Origin: JAYODW01 sp038116745
GTDB lineage: Bacteria > Pseudomonadota > Gammaproteobacteria > Ga0077536
DNA length: 10,802 nt
Assembly: GCA_038116745.1 (NCBI GenBank)
Contig: JAYODW010000072.1
Span: 1-10,802 of the forward strand
Direction of reading: 5' to 3'
The notes below the pieces were generated by a model. It was not told the DNA's origin, did no database searches, and was given only the letters and a program-made list of their open reading frames with translations. Position 1 is the first letter of the stretch. Each line of letters starts with the position of its first letter. The position numbers and the translations under genes were made by a program. Shown here piece by piece: positions 1 to 8,000 of the stretch.

Positions 1-1502
1 AGACCGGCGGGCAGGCGGGCGCGCTCAACTACTTCGTCAACGGGTCGTATCTGGACTATGACGGCTATCGCGACAATGCGGAAGCCGAGAAAGGAAACAT
101 CAACGGAAAGTTCGGCTACACATTTTCTGATGGTTCCGTCGGGCAGCTGATCGTGCGCTATGCCGATGCGCCTTGGGAGCAGGATCCGGGTGGCATCAAC
201 GCGGCACAGGTCGCGCGCGACCCGGGTTCAGCACGTGACCAGAACATTCTTCAAGATGCCGGCGAAGAAGTTCAGGACACCAAGGTCGCGTGGTCATGGA
301 AAAAATCGGTAGGTGTTCACGAGTTGTCGCTGCGCAACTACTACAACTGGCGTGATTTCTATGCGCAGCTGCCGATCGGAGATCGAGGCATCACGACCTT
401 CGAGCGCTTTTTTTATGGCGGTGGCGCACAGTACAGCAACACCACGGCATGGTTTGGGAAACTCAATAGCAGAGCAACGCTAGGCTTCGACGCAGCGCAC
501 ATGAAGGATGACCGCCAGCGCTATGCCAACACCGGAGGCCAACAAGGAGCTCTGCAGTTTGACGAAGATGAAATAGCCGAAACCGTAGGAATCTATTTCC
601 AGGAAGAGTTGGCTATTAACGAGCATTTCGACCTGCAAGGAGGGCTGCGCTACGACGACGTCCGACTGACAGTTGATGACAAGTATTTGGCCAATGGCGA
701 CCAGTCTGAAACCCTGAAGTTCATGGAGTGGACGTGGATGACCGGCATCATGTGGCATGTGCTTCCCGCACTGAACCTCTACGCGAACTATGCAACCGCG
801 TTTGAAACGCCCACTTTCACGGAATTCTCCCAGCCCGGGCCACTAGACACAGGGGGCACTGAGGGCTTTGCAAACGTGGCTGCGCAACGCTCCCGCGGCT
901 TTGAACTGGGTTTAAAAGGAATGCTACAGGAGCGCCTGCGCTACGACTTTGCCTACTACAACATGACGGTCGAAGACGAGGTTGTCGAGGCCAACTTTAA
1001 CGGTGCCCAGGCTTTCTTCGAAAACGCAGACACTGATCGCGAAGGCATTGAGGTGAGTCTGGACGCTGATGTCGTGGAGGGCCTCGATCTGGCTGTCTCC
1101 TATACATACACCGATCTCAAGTTCGACAGGTTCGTGACCAACCCCGGGGCGGAGGGCAACTACCTGCCCGGAGTGCCACGGCACTTCGGCTACATCGAAC
1201 TCGACTACCAGCACAGCTCCGGTGCTTTCGTGAAATGGGACTGGGCCTATTTCGGCTCGGTCTTTGCCAACAATGCCAACAGCACCAAAGTCGATAACTA
1301 CGACGTGTCGAACCTGATCCTTGGTTATGACTACCGGATCGACAAGATCACGTTTTCTCCTACCGTTGGCATCAACAACCTTTTCAATGAGGGCTACAAC
1401 GCGGACATTCTGACGAATAACTTCGGCGGTCGGTTCTACGACCCCGCTCCTGAGCGCAACATCTTCGCGTCATTCCGCGTCCGCTACGACTTCGATCTGT
1501 AA
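1..1502 (+). CDS. TonB-dependent outer-membrane receptor, C-terminal part (5' end outside window); PqqU/YncD-like
   Basis: The frame is open from the first bases (codons begin at position 3) to a TAA at 1500-1502, giving the last 499 residues. The signal peptide, TonB box and plug lie upstream of the window. What is visible is beta-barrel: alternating aromatic strands, the barrel signature NLYANYATAFETPTF at about 777-821, a PGVPRHFGY segment, and a C-terminal strand ending RVRYDFDL, as outer-membrane barrels insert through an aromatic-rich last strand. From memory of the family, the order YDGYRD, FETPTFTEF, PGVPRH, FANNANSTK and GRFYDPAPERN parallels E. coli YncD/PqqU, the pyrroloquinoline quinone receptor, more than FepA- or FecA-type receptors. 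The family role is energised uptake of a scarce ligand across the outer membrane, driven by TonB-ExbBD. The receptor call is firm; the ligand (PQQ, siderophore or other) is inference. Internal starts such as GTG 153 are not real starts. Confidence 0.93.
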   Translation, partial: TGGQAGALNYFVNGSYLDYDGYRDNAEAEKGNINGKFGYTFSDGSVGQLIVRYADAPWEQDPGGINAAQVARDPGSARDQNILQDAGEEVQDTKVAWSWKKSVGVHELSLRNYYNWRDFYAQLPIGDRGITTFERFFYGGGAQYSNTTAWFGKLNSRATLGFDAAHMKDDRQRYANTGGQQGALQFDEDEIAETVGIYFQEELAINEHFDLQGGLRYDDVRLTVDDKYLANGDQSETLKFMEWTWMTGIMWHVLPALNLYANYATAFETPTFTEFSQPGPLDTGGTEGFANVAAQRSRGFELGLKGMLQERLRYDFAYYNMTVEDEVVEANFNGAQAFFENADTDREGIEVSLDADVVEGLDLAVSYTYTDLKFDRFVTNPGAEGNYLPGVPRHFGYIELDYQHSSGAFVKWDWAYFGSVFANNANSTKVDNYDVSNLILGYDYRIDKITFSPTVGINNLFNEGYNADILTNNFGGRFYDPAPERNIFASFRVRYDFDL

Positions 1503-1527
1503 TCCTGATCGCTATCCCCTTTCTCAC

Positions 1528-1558
1528 CCCCTGACTCAGCACCCTGCCGCGTCAGGGG
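1528..1558 (+). terminator. Stem-loop after the receptor gene, possible terminator
   Basis: CCCCTGAC at 1528-1535 pairs perfectly with GTCAGGGG at 1551-1558 around a 15-nt loop. It begins 26 bases after the receptor stop. The stem extends by CA/TG if one C is bulged out. No T-run follows, so this is not a textbook intrinsic terminator. It may end the receptor transcript or only slow polymerase before the amidohydrolase gene. Confidence 0.45.
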
Positions 1559-1667
1559 TGTACCTGTGCCCGCCCGGCATTCGGCAGTACCATCTTCCGC
1601 CAGTCTGAAATGAACCAGCGCGGTCGCGTCGCAAAGCGTGATGCGCGCAGAAAAACAGGGATTCTCC

Positions 1668-2840
1668 ATGCATCTGCTTGATGAAATCTGTGCCCGTCAG
1701 GGTGAACACGCGTCCTGGCGCCAGGATATTCATGCCCACCCGGAGCTTGCCTACAACGAACACCGCACTGCTGAAGTGGTTGCCGAGAAACTCAGCGCGT
1801 TCGGGATCCCTGTGGTGCGGGGCCTTGGACAAACCGGCGTGGTGGGCACGCTCAAAGTCGGCGGCAGCGATCGCTCGATCGGGCTGCGCGCCGATATGGA
1901 CGCGCTGCCCTTGCAGGAGCACAACCAGTTTGCGCACCGCTCGTGCAATGACGGCGTCATGCATGCCTGTGGACACGACGGACACACGGCCATGCTGCTG
2001 GCCGCAGCAGAGCATCTGTCCAAGCACCGCGATTTCGACGGCATCGTGCATTTCATCTTCCAGCCCGCTGAGGAAGGTGAGGCTGGCGCAAAAGCCATGA
2101 TGGATGACGGTTTGTTCGAAGACTTCCCCATGGAAGCCGTTTACGCCCTGCACAACTGGCCGGGTCTGCCGGTAGGGCAGATGGCGATGCGCAGCGGCCC
2201 GGCTATGGCCGCCATGGATATCTTTGAGGTCACTCTGCGCGGCCAAGGCGGCCATGCGGCCCTGACGCATTTAGTGCATGACCCTATCCTGGCCAGCGCC
2301 GAACTGGTGCAGGCATGGCAGAGCATCGTGTCCCGCAACGTGAAAGCAATCGAACCGGCGGTCGTCTCCGTGACCCAGATCCACGCCGGCGATGCGTATA
2401 ACGTGATCCCCGAAAGCGTCGTGCTGCGCGGCACGGTGCGCTGTTTTTCGCGCGACGTGCAGACGCTTATTGCCAGACGTATGCGCGAAATCACGGAGGG
2501 GATCTGCACCGCGCACCAGTGCAGCTTTGAGTGGCGCTATGAGCACCGCTTTCCGCCTACGGTCAACTCGCACGAGGAGATGCTCGTAGCCGCAGCTGCC
2601 GCGCGGGCGGTGTGCGGTGACGAGCACGTCAATACAAATGCTGAAATGGTGACCGGGTCGGAGGACTTCGGCTACATGCTGGAGGCCAAACCGGGCTGCT
2701 ATGCCTTTATCGGCAACGGCCCGGGAGATGGCGGCTGCCTGCTGCACAGCCCGAACTTTGATTTCAACGATGAGATCATTCCGATAGGCGCAAGCTTCTG
2801 GGTGCGGTTGGTGCACGATGTACTCGGTGCCGCTGCCTGA
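1668..2840 (+). CDS. M20D-family metallo-amidohydrolase (HipO/N-acyl-amino-acid hydrolase type)
   Basis: This is a cytoplasmic zinc-dependent hydrolase of the M20D/HipO family, whose members cleave N-acyl or N-aroyl amino acids or related amides. The chosen start is ATG 1668 (390 aa, normal family length). CAGGG at 1656-1660 sits 7 nt before it, and MHLLDEICARQ fits family N-termini. GTG 1638 and ATG 1641 are in frame but lack a Shine-Dalgarno sequence. Visible motifs: GLRADMDALP at 72-81, MHACGHDGHT at 98-107 (metal ligands C101 and H103), FQPAEEGEAGA at 131-141 (catalytic and ligand glutamates E135/E136), ALHNWPG with H162, the dimerisation-domain segment GQGGHAALTH at 192-201, and the last ligand H360 in LLHSPNFDFND. 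All expected catalytic residues are present. A SnoaL-fold gene follows after 34 bp, suggesting an operon. Substrate is unknown; hippurate hydrolase and acetylornithine- or IAA-amino-acid-type hydrolases are alternatives. Confidence 0.93.
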   Translation: MHLLDEICARQGEHASWRQDIHAHPELAYNEHRTAEVVAEKLSAFGIPVVRGLGQTGVVGTLKVGGSDRSIGLRADMDALPLQEHNQFAHRSCNDGVMHACGHDGHTAMLLAAAEHLSKHRDFDGIVHFIFQPAEEGEAGAKAMMDDGLFEDFPMEAVYALHNWPGLPVGQMAMRSGPAMAAMDIFEVTLRGQGGHAALTHLVHDPILASAELVQAWQSIVSRNVKAIEPAVVSVTQIHAGDAYNVIPESVVLRGTVRCFSRDVQTLIARRMREITEGICTAHQCSFEWRYEHRFPPTVNSHEEMLVAAAAARAVCGDEHVNTNAEMVTGSEDFGYMLEAKPGCYAFIGNGPGDGGCLLHSPNFDFNDEIIPIGASFWVRLVHDVLGAAA

Positions 2841-2874
2841 AAAACGGAATAAGAGTTTCTAAAGGAGAACGTAG

Positions 2875-3273
2875 ATGAGTGCAGAACAACGCGCAGCCAG
2901 AATCAAGGCCGGATTCGCAGCCCTTGGCGAAGGCGATGGTGCGCCGCTGATGGGGCTTTTCGCGGACGACGTGCAGTGGACCATCATCGGCAACACCAAA
3001 TTCTCCGGCACCTATCAGGGTCTGGAAGATGTCACTACTCGCCTGCTGGGGCCGCTGTCTGAACTGCTCGACGGCCACATCCACATCACGCTGGATAACG
3101 TTATCGCCGACGCAGACCATGTGGTCTGCCAGGGCCGGGGAGAATCGCGCACCCGCGACGGTGGCACCTATAACAACACCTACTGCTGGGTTTACCGCTG
3201 GGCTGGCGACAAAATTGTTGCGCTGACCGAATACCTTGATACCGAGGTCGTCACCGCTTCATTCGGACGCTGA
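2875..3273 (+). CDS. SnoaL-like/NTF2-fold protein
   Basis: This small 132-residue protein has no signal peptide or membrane segment. The start is clear: AAGGAG at 2862-2867 lies 7 nt before ATG 2875. The sequence shows the NTF2-like pattern: an N-terminal helix with a GEGDGAPLMGLFADDVQW stretch (residues 18-35), then GTYQGLEDV near residue 45, followed by alternating beta-strand segments (HIHITLDNVIADADHVVCQ, NTYCWVYRW, KIVALTEYLDT). The polyketide cyclase SnoaL branch uses this cone-shaped fold for enzymes and binding proteins of many kinds, so no reaction can be assigned. It follows the amidohydrolase closely on the same strand, so co-transcription is likely and it may act on or bind related small molecules (inference). 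It could equally be a stand-alone protein of unknown role. Confidence 0.85.
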   Translation: MSAEQRAARIKAGFAALGEGDGAPLMGLFADDVQWTIIGNTKFSGTYQGLEDVTTRLLGPLSELLDGHIHITLDNVIADADHVVCQGRGESRTRDGGTYNNTYCWVYRWAGDKIVALTEYLDTEVVTASFGR

Positions 3274-3283
3274 CATCTCACCG

Positions 3284-3315
3284 CTCTCTCCGGCGTCGCT
3301 TGGCGACGGAGGGAG
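3284..3315. terminator. Strong hairpin between convergent genes
   Basis: CTCTCTCC (3284-3291) pairs with GGAGGGAG (3308-3315), eight pairs including one G-T. After a three-base bulge (3292-3294), GTCGC (3295-3299) pairs with GCGAC (3303-3307) around a three-base TTG loop. It starts 10 bp after the SnoaL-like stop, between two convergent genes, so it could end transcripts from both sides. No T-run is present on either strand. A second hairpin, GCGCAG (3324-3329) with CTGCGC (3336-3341), lies just beyond, on the side of the Prx-Grx stop. Confidence 0.55.
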
Positions 3316-3360
3316 CAGGTGCCGCGCAGTGGGGGCTGCGCAGCACCCGGTAGAGGCCGC

Positions 3361-4104
3361 TCAGGCCGCTTTGCGGCCCGCGAGCCAGGTACTGAGGTCG
3401 TCCGCGCCGCCGACATGCTCACCGTTGACGAAGATCTGGGGGAAAGTGGTCGCCGCACAGACCGCCCGAAGTGTCCGGTCGGTGTAGTCGCGGTTCAGCA
3501 CCAGCTCTTCGTACGCAATATCCGCTTCAGCCAGAATGGCTTTTGCCCGTGCGCAGTGGGAGCATCCTTTGCGTGTGAACACAGTGACATCGAGCGGGCG
3601 CGCGCTGCCGGGCGCGAGGTAGGAGAGCATCGTATCCGCGTCAGAGACGCCGTAGGGGTCGCCGGCCTCCTCTGGCTCTATAAACATTTTTTCGATCACC
3701 CCGTCGCGCACCAGCATCGAGTAGCGCCAGGAGCGCTTGCCGAAGCCGAGGTCCTCTTTCCCCACCAGCATGCCCATGGCGGCGGTGAATTCACCGTTGC
3801 CGTCAGGCAGGAAGCGCACGTTCCAGGCGCGCTGATCCGTCTGCCATTCGTTCATGACGAAGGCGTCGTTGACCGACACGCAGACTATCTCGTCAACGCC
3901 GTGACGTTTGAACTCCCGCGCAAGCTGGTCGTAACGCGGGACATGGGATGACGAGCAGGTCGGCGTGAAAGCTCCCGGCAGGGAAAAGACAATAACGGTC
4001 CTGCCTGCGAAGAGGCTGTCGCTGTCGATGGTTTCCCACTCGTGCTCGCTGCGGACGCGGAACTGGACCCGAGGGACGGGGTGACCTTCTTTGTTGTTGA
4101 ACAT
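3361..4104 (-). CDS. Hybrid peroxiredoxin 5-glutaredoxin (Prx-Grx fusion peroxidase)
   Basis: This is a 247-residue fusion that reduces hydrogen peroxide and alkyl hydroperoxides using glutathione through its own glutaredoxin domain, a cytosolic antioxidant. The start at ATG 4104 is set by AAAAGGAGC ending about 6 nt upstream; an in-frame ATG at 4182 would add 26 residues with no family match. Residues 1-165 are Prx5-type, with SLPGAFTPTCSSSHVP carrying the peroxidatic C50, and R126 in KRSWRYSM. Residues 171-247 are glutaredoxin: VTVFTRKGCSHC with the redox pair C181/C184, the TFPQIFVNG cis-proline loop and GGADDL glutathione-contact segment. Length matches the Haemophilus influenzae hybrid (about 241 aa). 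CSHC replaces the usual CPYC/CPFC pair, which may alter redox potential. The gene is divergent from gloC across an AT-rich intergenic region and converges on the SnoaL-like gene. Regulation by OxyR is common for this family, but not proven here. Confidence 0.95.
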   Translation of the reverse strand: MFNNKEGHPVPRVQFRVRSEHEWETIDSDSLFAGRTVIVFSLPGAFTPTCSSSHVPRYDQLAREFKRHGVDEIVCVSVNDAFVMNEWQTDQRAWNVRFLPDGNGEFTAAMGMLVGKEDLGFGKRSWRYSMLVRDGVIEKMFIEPEEAGDPYGVSDADTMLSYLAPGSARPLDVTVFTRKGCSHCARAKAILAEADIAYEELVLNRDYTDRTLRAVCAATTFPQIFVNGEHVGGADDLSTWLAGRKAA

Positions 4105-4198
4105 TTTTCTGCTCCTTTTGCGTGTTGTTAAACGAGCCGTGTTTCCTGCAGGTCCCGAGTGGAACCGGGTGGTTTTGATCACGGCAACGGCGCAACGA

Positions 4199-4266
4199 TA
4201 GAAACGCAGGAATAAGAAATAAAATTAAATAAATTACAAATATTGATAGATTTAAATAATTGAAGT
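4199..4266. promoter_or_regulatory. AT-rich divergent intergenic island, likely promoter/regulator region
   Basis: The 277 bp between the Prx-Grx start and gloC holds no gene, and about 4199-4266 is almost entirely A and T within an otherwise GC-rich window. Such islands usually mark promoters, UP elements or nucleoid-protein binding. On the minus strand TTGTAA (4239-4234) is followed 17 bp later by CTTATT (4216-4211), a poor -35/-10 pair. ATAGATTTAAATAAT (4246-4260) matches 8 of 10 fixed positions of one OxyR half-site (ATAG-N-T-N3-A-N-CTAT), but AT richness makes that weak. No second half-site was seen at the expected spacing. Confidence 0.4.
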
Positions 4267-4381
4267 GAAAGGAGCGTGCTGTCTTGCGCCCCCCACGGCT
4301 TCAGGCTAAGCGCGCGCTGGCTCCTCGGGGGTGTTTTCCTTACACTCGCCGCTGGCTCGGATCAGGCGGCAAGTCCCCACA

Positions 4382-5029
4382 GTGCTACGTAGAAGAATCA
4401 TTCCCGTTACACCTTTTCAGCAGAACTGCAGCCTGTTCTGGTCGACGGATTCCGGTGTCGGAGTGGTTGTTGATCCTGGCGGCGAGGTCGACCGGATCCT
4501 GGCGGCAGTCACACAGGAATCCGTGAAAGTTGAACGGGTGTTGCTGACCCATGCTCATCTCGACCACGCGTCCGGTGCCCGTGCGCTGGCAGATGCTCTG
4601 AACGTGCCTGTCGATGGGCCCGGGGAAGACGATCTGTTCTGGCTTGAGGCCATGCCGGCTCAGAGCCAGATGTTCGGCTTCCCGCCCACGGAAGTACTGC
4701 AGCCCGACCGCTGGCTGTCGCAAGGTGATTCGGTGACTTTCGGCGACGAAACACTCGAAGTCATCCATTGCCCAGGCCATACGCCCGGCCACATGGTTTT
4801 CTATCACGCAGAGGCGCGTCTTGCGTTCGTCGGCGACGTCCTGTTTAACGGCTCTGTTGGACGTACGGACTTTCCGCGCGGCAACGCGCAGCAGCTCGTT
4901 GAGTCAATCCGCACCCGCCTGTGGCCTCTTGGCGACGACGTAACTTTCGTGCCGGGTCACGGCCCGGAATCGACCTTCGGCTTTGAACGGGCTACGAACC
5001 CGTTCGTCGGAGATGCGTTGTTCGATTGA
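4382..5029 (+). CDS. gloC: GloC-type metallo-beta-lactamase-fold thioester hydrolase (glyoxalase II family)
   Basis: This is a 215-residue metallo-beta-lactamase-fold hydrolase. Family members such as E. coli GloC/YcbL hydrolyse S-D-lactoylglutathione, completing methylglyoxal detoxification. I chose GTG 4382 because the protein then begins VLRRRIIPVTPFQQNCSLFW, matching the family start RIIPVTxFxQNCSL and the E. coli length of 215. AGGCGG at 4364-4369 is a distant, weak ribosome site. GTG 4331 would add 17 residues unlike the family. Metal ligands are all visible: THAHLDH (H57, H59, D61, H62), HCPGHTPGH with H133, GDVLF with D152, and PGHGP with H193. The sequence keeps the GloC-specific stretches FWLEAMPAQSQMFG, DRWLSQGD, GRTDFPRG and STFGFERATNPF. 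It converges with pyc across 26 bp. It is a short glyoxalase II relative without the C-terminal substrate domain of GloB. Confidence 0.92.
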   Translation: MLRRRIIPVTPFQQNCSLFWSTDSGVGVVVDPGGEVDRILAAVTQESVKVERVLLTHAHLDHASGARALADALNVPVDGPGEDDLFWLEAMPAQSQMFGFPPTEVLQPDRWLSQGDSVTFGDETLEVIHCPGHTPGHMVFYHAEARLAFVGDVLFNGSVGRTDFPRGNAQQLVESIRTRLWPLGDDVTFVPGHGPESTFGFERATNPFVGDALFD

Positions 5030-5034
5030 GTGAG

Positions 5035-5074
5035 GCTGCTGCGGGTCCGCCACGATCAGCTAAAGCGCAGCAGC
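5035..5074. terminator. Inverted repeat across the gloC/pyc convergent junction
   Basis: GCTGCTGCG (5035-5043) and CGCAGCAGC (5066-5074) form a perfect 9-bp inverted repeat with a 22-nt loop. It lies just after the gloC stop and reaches into the last codons of pyc. It could stop transcripts from both convergent genes. There is no T-run on either side, so an intrinsic terminator is uncertain. Confidence 0.35.
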
Positions 5075-8000
5075 AGGTCCTTGGCATCAACCTGCGCTCC
5101 GACCTTGACCAGCACCTCGCCAATTTTCCCGTCCCGCTCTGCCCGGATAACGGTCTGCATTTTCATCGCCTCAAGCGTGACCAGTGCCTGACCTCGGGTT
5201 ACAGCGTCACCGACGCTGACTTTCACTTCCGCGACGAGACCCGGCATGGGCGCGCCGACGTGATTGTCGTTGCCGCTTTCTGCCCGCGCTCGACTCTGGC
5301 GCCGGGTTTCTACCGCGGCGTCCTCGACCCGGATCTGTCGCGGCTGTCCGTTGAGCTCAAAAAACACCGTGCGCTCACCATCATCGTGATGGTCGCTGGA
5401 ACCCAGATAACGCACGATGAGCACGAGACCCGGGCCCAGTTCAACTGAGACCTCCTGTCCCGGCTCCATGCCGTAGAAAAACACCGGCGTTGGCAACCAG
5501 GTGAGGTCGCCATAACGTCTGCGCATGCGGGCGTATTCGACGAACACCTCTGGATACATGAGATAAGACGCCAGCTCTGCATCGCTGATATGGCGCTCGA
5601 CCAGTTTCTCGGCGCGCTCCCGCTCCGCTTTGAGGTCGGCAGGGGGCAGGACGCTGCCAGGCCGGGCGCTGAGCGGCGCCGTGCCATTCAGAACTTTCTT
5701 CTGCAGCGCGGGGGGAAAGCCGCCGACCGGTTGCCCCAGGTCGCCCCTGAAAAACGACACTACGGACTCCGGAAAGGCTATTTCGCGGGCGGGGTCCTCC
5801 ACTGCGTCACGCGTGAGCCCGCCGGTCACCATGGTCAGCGCCATGTCTCCAACGACTTTAGAGCTGGGCGTCACTTTAACGATATCGCCGAACATGTCGT
5901 TGACCTCGGCATAAGCGTGGGCGACCTCCGGCCAGCGGTCGCCGAGGCCAAGAGCGCGAGCCTGTTCGCGCAGATTCGTGTACTGACCACCGGGCATTCC
6001 GTGTACATACACCTCGGAGGCCCCAGCACGTTCCTCGCTCTCAAACGCGACGTAGGCACGCCGCACTTCCTCCCAGTAATGTGACAGCGCGCGCACGGCG
6101 TCGACCTCAAGATCAGCCTCACGCGGCCCATGGCGCAGCGCTTCCAGGATAGAGCCGAGATTGGGCTGCGACGTCAGGCCGCTCATCGCGTCCATCGCAG
6201 CGTCAACAGCGTCGGCGCCGGCATCTACCGCGGCGAGAACGCTGGCGGCAGAAATACCGCTCGTGTCGTGGGTGTGGAAATGAACGGGAATGCCCACCTC
6301 CTGTTTCAGCGCGCCGACCAGCGCCCGTGCCGCCTGGGGCCGACACAGGCCGGCCATGTCTTTGATGCCCAGAATGTGAGCGCCCGCGCGCTCCAGTTCT
6401 TTAGCCATCGACACGTAGTAACGGAGATCGTATTTGGTGCACCCGGGATCGCTCAGATTCCCCGTATAGCAGATAGCTGCTTCGGCCAGTTTGCCGGTCT
6501 CCGCCACCGCGTCGATGGCGATGCGCATGTTTTCAACCCAGTTGAGCGAATCAAAAATGCGGAAGATGTCGACACCATTGGCCGCCGCCTGCGTGACGAA
6601 GTAGCGCACAACGTTGTCAGGATAATTCGTGTACCCAACGCCGTTGGACGCGCGCAGCAGCATCTGGGTGAGGATATTGGGCATGCGCCGACGCAGCTCC
6701 TGCAGGCGGATCCAGGGACACTCGTGCAGAAAACGCATGGAAACATCGAAGGTCGCGCCACCCCAGCACTCAACCGAAAACAGGCCGGGCAACAGCCGCG
6801 AGTACGCATCGGCCACCTGCAGCATGTCGTAGCTGCGCATCCGGGTTGCCAGCAGCGACTGGTGCGCATCACGGAATGTGGTGTCCGTGATCAGTACCTG
6901 AGGCTGGTCCAGCATCCATTGGGCAAAGCCGGTCGCGCCAAGCGCTTCGAAACGCTGCCGGGAGCCCGCCGGCTGGGGCAGATCCGCATGTGGCGGAACC
7001 CTGGCGGGGGCAATAGTGTCCGGGCGGGCACGCTTGGCGACAGCGGGATTCCCGTTCAGAGTGGTTTCGGCGATGAAGCGCAGCAGACGGGTCGCGCGGT
7101 CGCGGCGCCTGGGAAATACGAGAAGCTCCGGTGTGTCGTCGACGAAGGTCGTGGTGTACTCCGCATCCCTGAATCGGGGATGCTGGATCAGGCCTTCCAG
7201 AAATCGGAGATTGGTAACCACGCCGCGGATCCGGAACTCGCGCAGAGCGCGCAGCATGCGGTGCGTCACCTCGTCAGCGCTATTACCCCAGGCGGTGATC
7301 TTGACCAGAAGCGAGTCGTAGAAGCGGGTTATGCGGGCGCCGGTATAGGCGGTGCCCGCATCCAGCCGGATGCCGAAGCCGGCAGGGCTGCGGTAGGTCG
7401 TGATCGCTCCATAGTCCGGGATGAAGCTGTTCTCCGGATCTTCAGTCGTGATGCGGCACTGCACAGCCTGCCCGTGCATCACGATTCCGTCCTGAGAGGG
7501 CACGCCTGACGCCGTGCTGCCTATCGGATGCCCCTCTGCGAGCCGGATCTGCGCCTTGACGATGTCGATCCCGGTAACCGCCTCGGTTACGGTGTGCTCG
7601 ACCTGAACACGTGGGTTCACTTCGATGAAATAGAACTCGCCGCTGTCGGCGTCCTGCAGAAACTCTACTGTTCCAGCATTTTCATAGCGCGCGCTGCGGC
7701 ACAGCGTCAGAGCGGACTGACACAGCGCTTCACGCTGTTCAGGGCTCATGAACAGCGCCGGCGCACGCTCGACGATCTTCTGGTTCCGGCGTTGCACCGT
7801 GCAGTCGCGCTCGAACAGGTGCACCAGCTGTCCGTGTTTGTCGGCGAGCACCTGAACCTCGACGTGACGCGCACGCCGTACGAGCTTTTCTAGGTACACC
7901 TCGTCGTTCCCAAAAGCGGTGGCGGCTTCCCGTCGCCCTATCTCGACCAGCTCGTGCAGGGTGTCCGCAGACTCGATTCGGCGCATGCCGCGTCCGCCGC

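Noticed and set aside
1638..1667. Upstream starts GTG 1638 and ATG 1641 for the amidohydrolase
   Set aside because: They lack a ribosome site, and the extra residues do not match the family. ATG 1668 has CAGGG at good spacing.
3319..3951. Plus-strand 210-codon open frame opposite the Prx-Grx gene
   Set aside because: It is antisense to a gene with clear catalytic motifs, has no good ribosome site and resembles no known protein.
4284..4526. Possible 80-codon plus-strand gene from TTG 4284, with AAAGGAG about 9 nt upstream
   Set aside because: The ribosome-like site is tempting, but the frame overlaps gloC by 145 bp in another frame and its product has no recognisable features. The purine stretch is more likely part of the gloC leader.
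5026..5448. Plus-strand open frame beginning at the gloC stop
   Set aside because: It runs antisense to the biotin-carrier end of pyc, with no ribosome site or family motif.
6130..7509. Long plus-strand open frame (459 codons) opposite pyc
   Set aside because: It lies entirely within the pyruvate carboxylase gene, whose minus-strand frame carries unmistakable domains. Long antisense frames are expected in GC-rich coding DNA, and its product is arginine/histidine-rich with no family motif.
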